Source of the DNA: an uncultured Eubacteriales bacterium
Lineage (GTDB): Bacteria > Bacillota > Clostridia > Oscillospirales > Acutalibacteraceae
Direction of reading: 5' to 3'
NCBI GenBank assembly: GCA_900313475.1
Contig: OMRJ01000066.1
Location: forward strand, 1-5,226
DNA length: 5,226 nucleotides
Below are positions 5,137 to 5,226 of the stretch, one piece after another (within the stretch, counting starts at the first letter, position 1; each line of letters opens with the position of its first letter). The notes under the pieces were generated by a model that worked only from the letters and a program-made list of their open reading frames with translations, searched no databases and had not been told where the DNA came from. A program made the translations under genes and the position numbers.

Positions 5137-5226
5137 ATCCGGTGTCTATAACATTGAGGTTCCACCCGTTCCCATCCCGAACACGGTAGTTAAGCTCAAC
5201 TGTGCCGAAAATACTTGGCGGGCAGC
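5137..5226 (+). rRNA. rrf: 5S ribosomal RNA, 5' part (runs off the right edge)
   Basis: The segment contains the conserved bacterial 5S core: CCACCCGTTCCCATCCCGAA near 5162, then ACACGG and AGTTAAGCTC, and later GTGCCGAAAATACTTGGCGGG. About 90 nt are present of the usual ~117, so roughly 27 nt of the 3' end lie outside. The 5' end is set at about 5137 by alignment of CCGGTG with known 5S starts and may be off by one or two bases. It has its own promoter and directly follows a protein gene, so it is not preceded by 23S rRNA here. Whether 16S and 23S follow cannot be seen. Confidence 0.93.

Overview
The window looks like a chromosomal piece of an endospore-forming, Gram-positive Clostridia-type bacterium (Firmicutes). 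The evidence is an intact spoIIAA-spoIIAB pair leading into the first codons of sigF, strong AGGAGG-type ribosome binding sites, GTG/TTG starts, and a clostridial-style membrane-anchored polysaccharide deacetylase. The genus cannot be read from this sequence. A gut or anaerobic plant-glycan-degrading relative would fit the large glycoside hydrolase, but that is inference.

Layout from left to right. Positions 1-824 hold the end of the window's sporulation locus on the minus strand. It reads spoIIAA (anti-anti-sigma F), then spoIIAB (anti-sigma F kinase), then the first 28 codons of sigF, which run off the left edge. The three genes are tightly coupled: spoIIAB starts 6 nt after spoIIAA ends, and sigF overlaps the spoIIAB stop codon by ATGA. 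Positions 825-1079 contain no gene but are dense in signals. They hold an attenuator-like hairpin and candidate Spo0A boxes upstream of spoIIAA, an intrinsic terminator for the upstream gene, a second hairpin, and a tRNA T-arm-like structured element. Positions 1080-4157 (minus) encode one 1025-residue glycoside hydrolase of the GH106 (alpha-L-rhamnosidase-like) type with no signal peptide. A short AT-rich divergent intergenic region (4158-4267) separates it from a plus-strand NodB/CE4-type polysaccharide deacetylase with an N-terminal membrane anchor (4268-5065). Ten bases after that gene's stop there is a good sigma-A promoter, followed by a leader hairpin and the first ~90 nt of a 5S rRNA gene that runs off the right edge.

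How the parts work together: SpoIIAA, SpoIIAB and sigma F form the partner-switching module that turns on forespore transcription. The deacetylase belongs to a family often tied to peptidoglycan or cortex modification during sporulation, though this copy has an unusual motif 1. The glycoside hydrolase appears to be an independent metabolic gene, insulated from spoIIA by a terminator. I see no convincing new multi-gene system, mobile element or CRISPR array. The most unusual items are the structured 1022-1077 element, the Asn-Cys replacement of the Asp-Asp pair in the deacetylase, and the very short N-terminus of sigma F.
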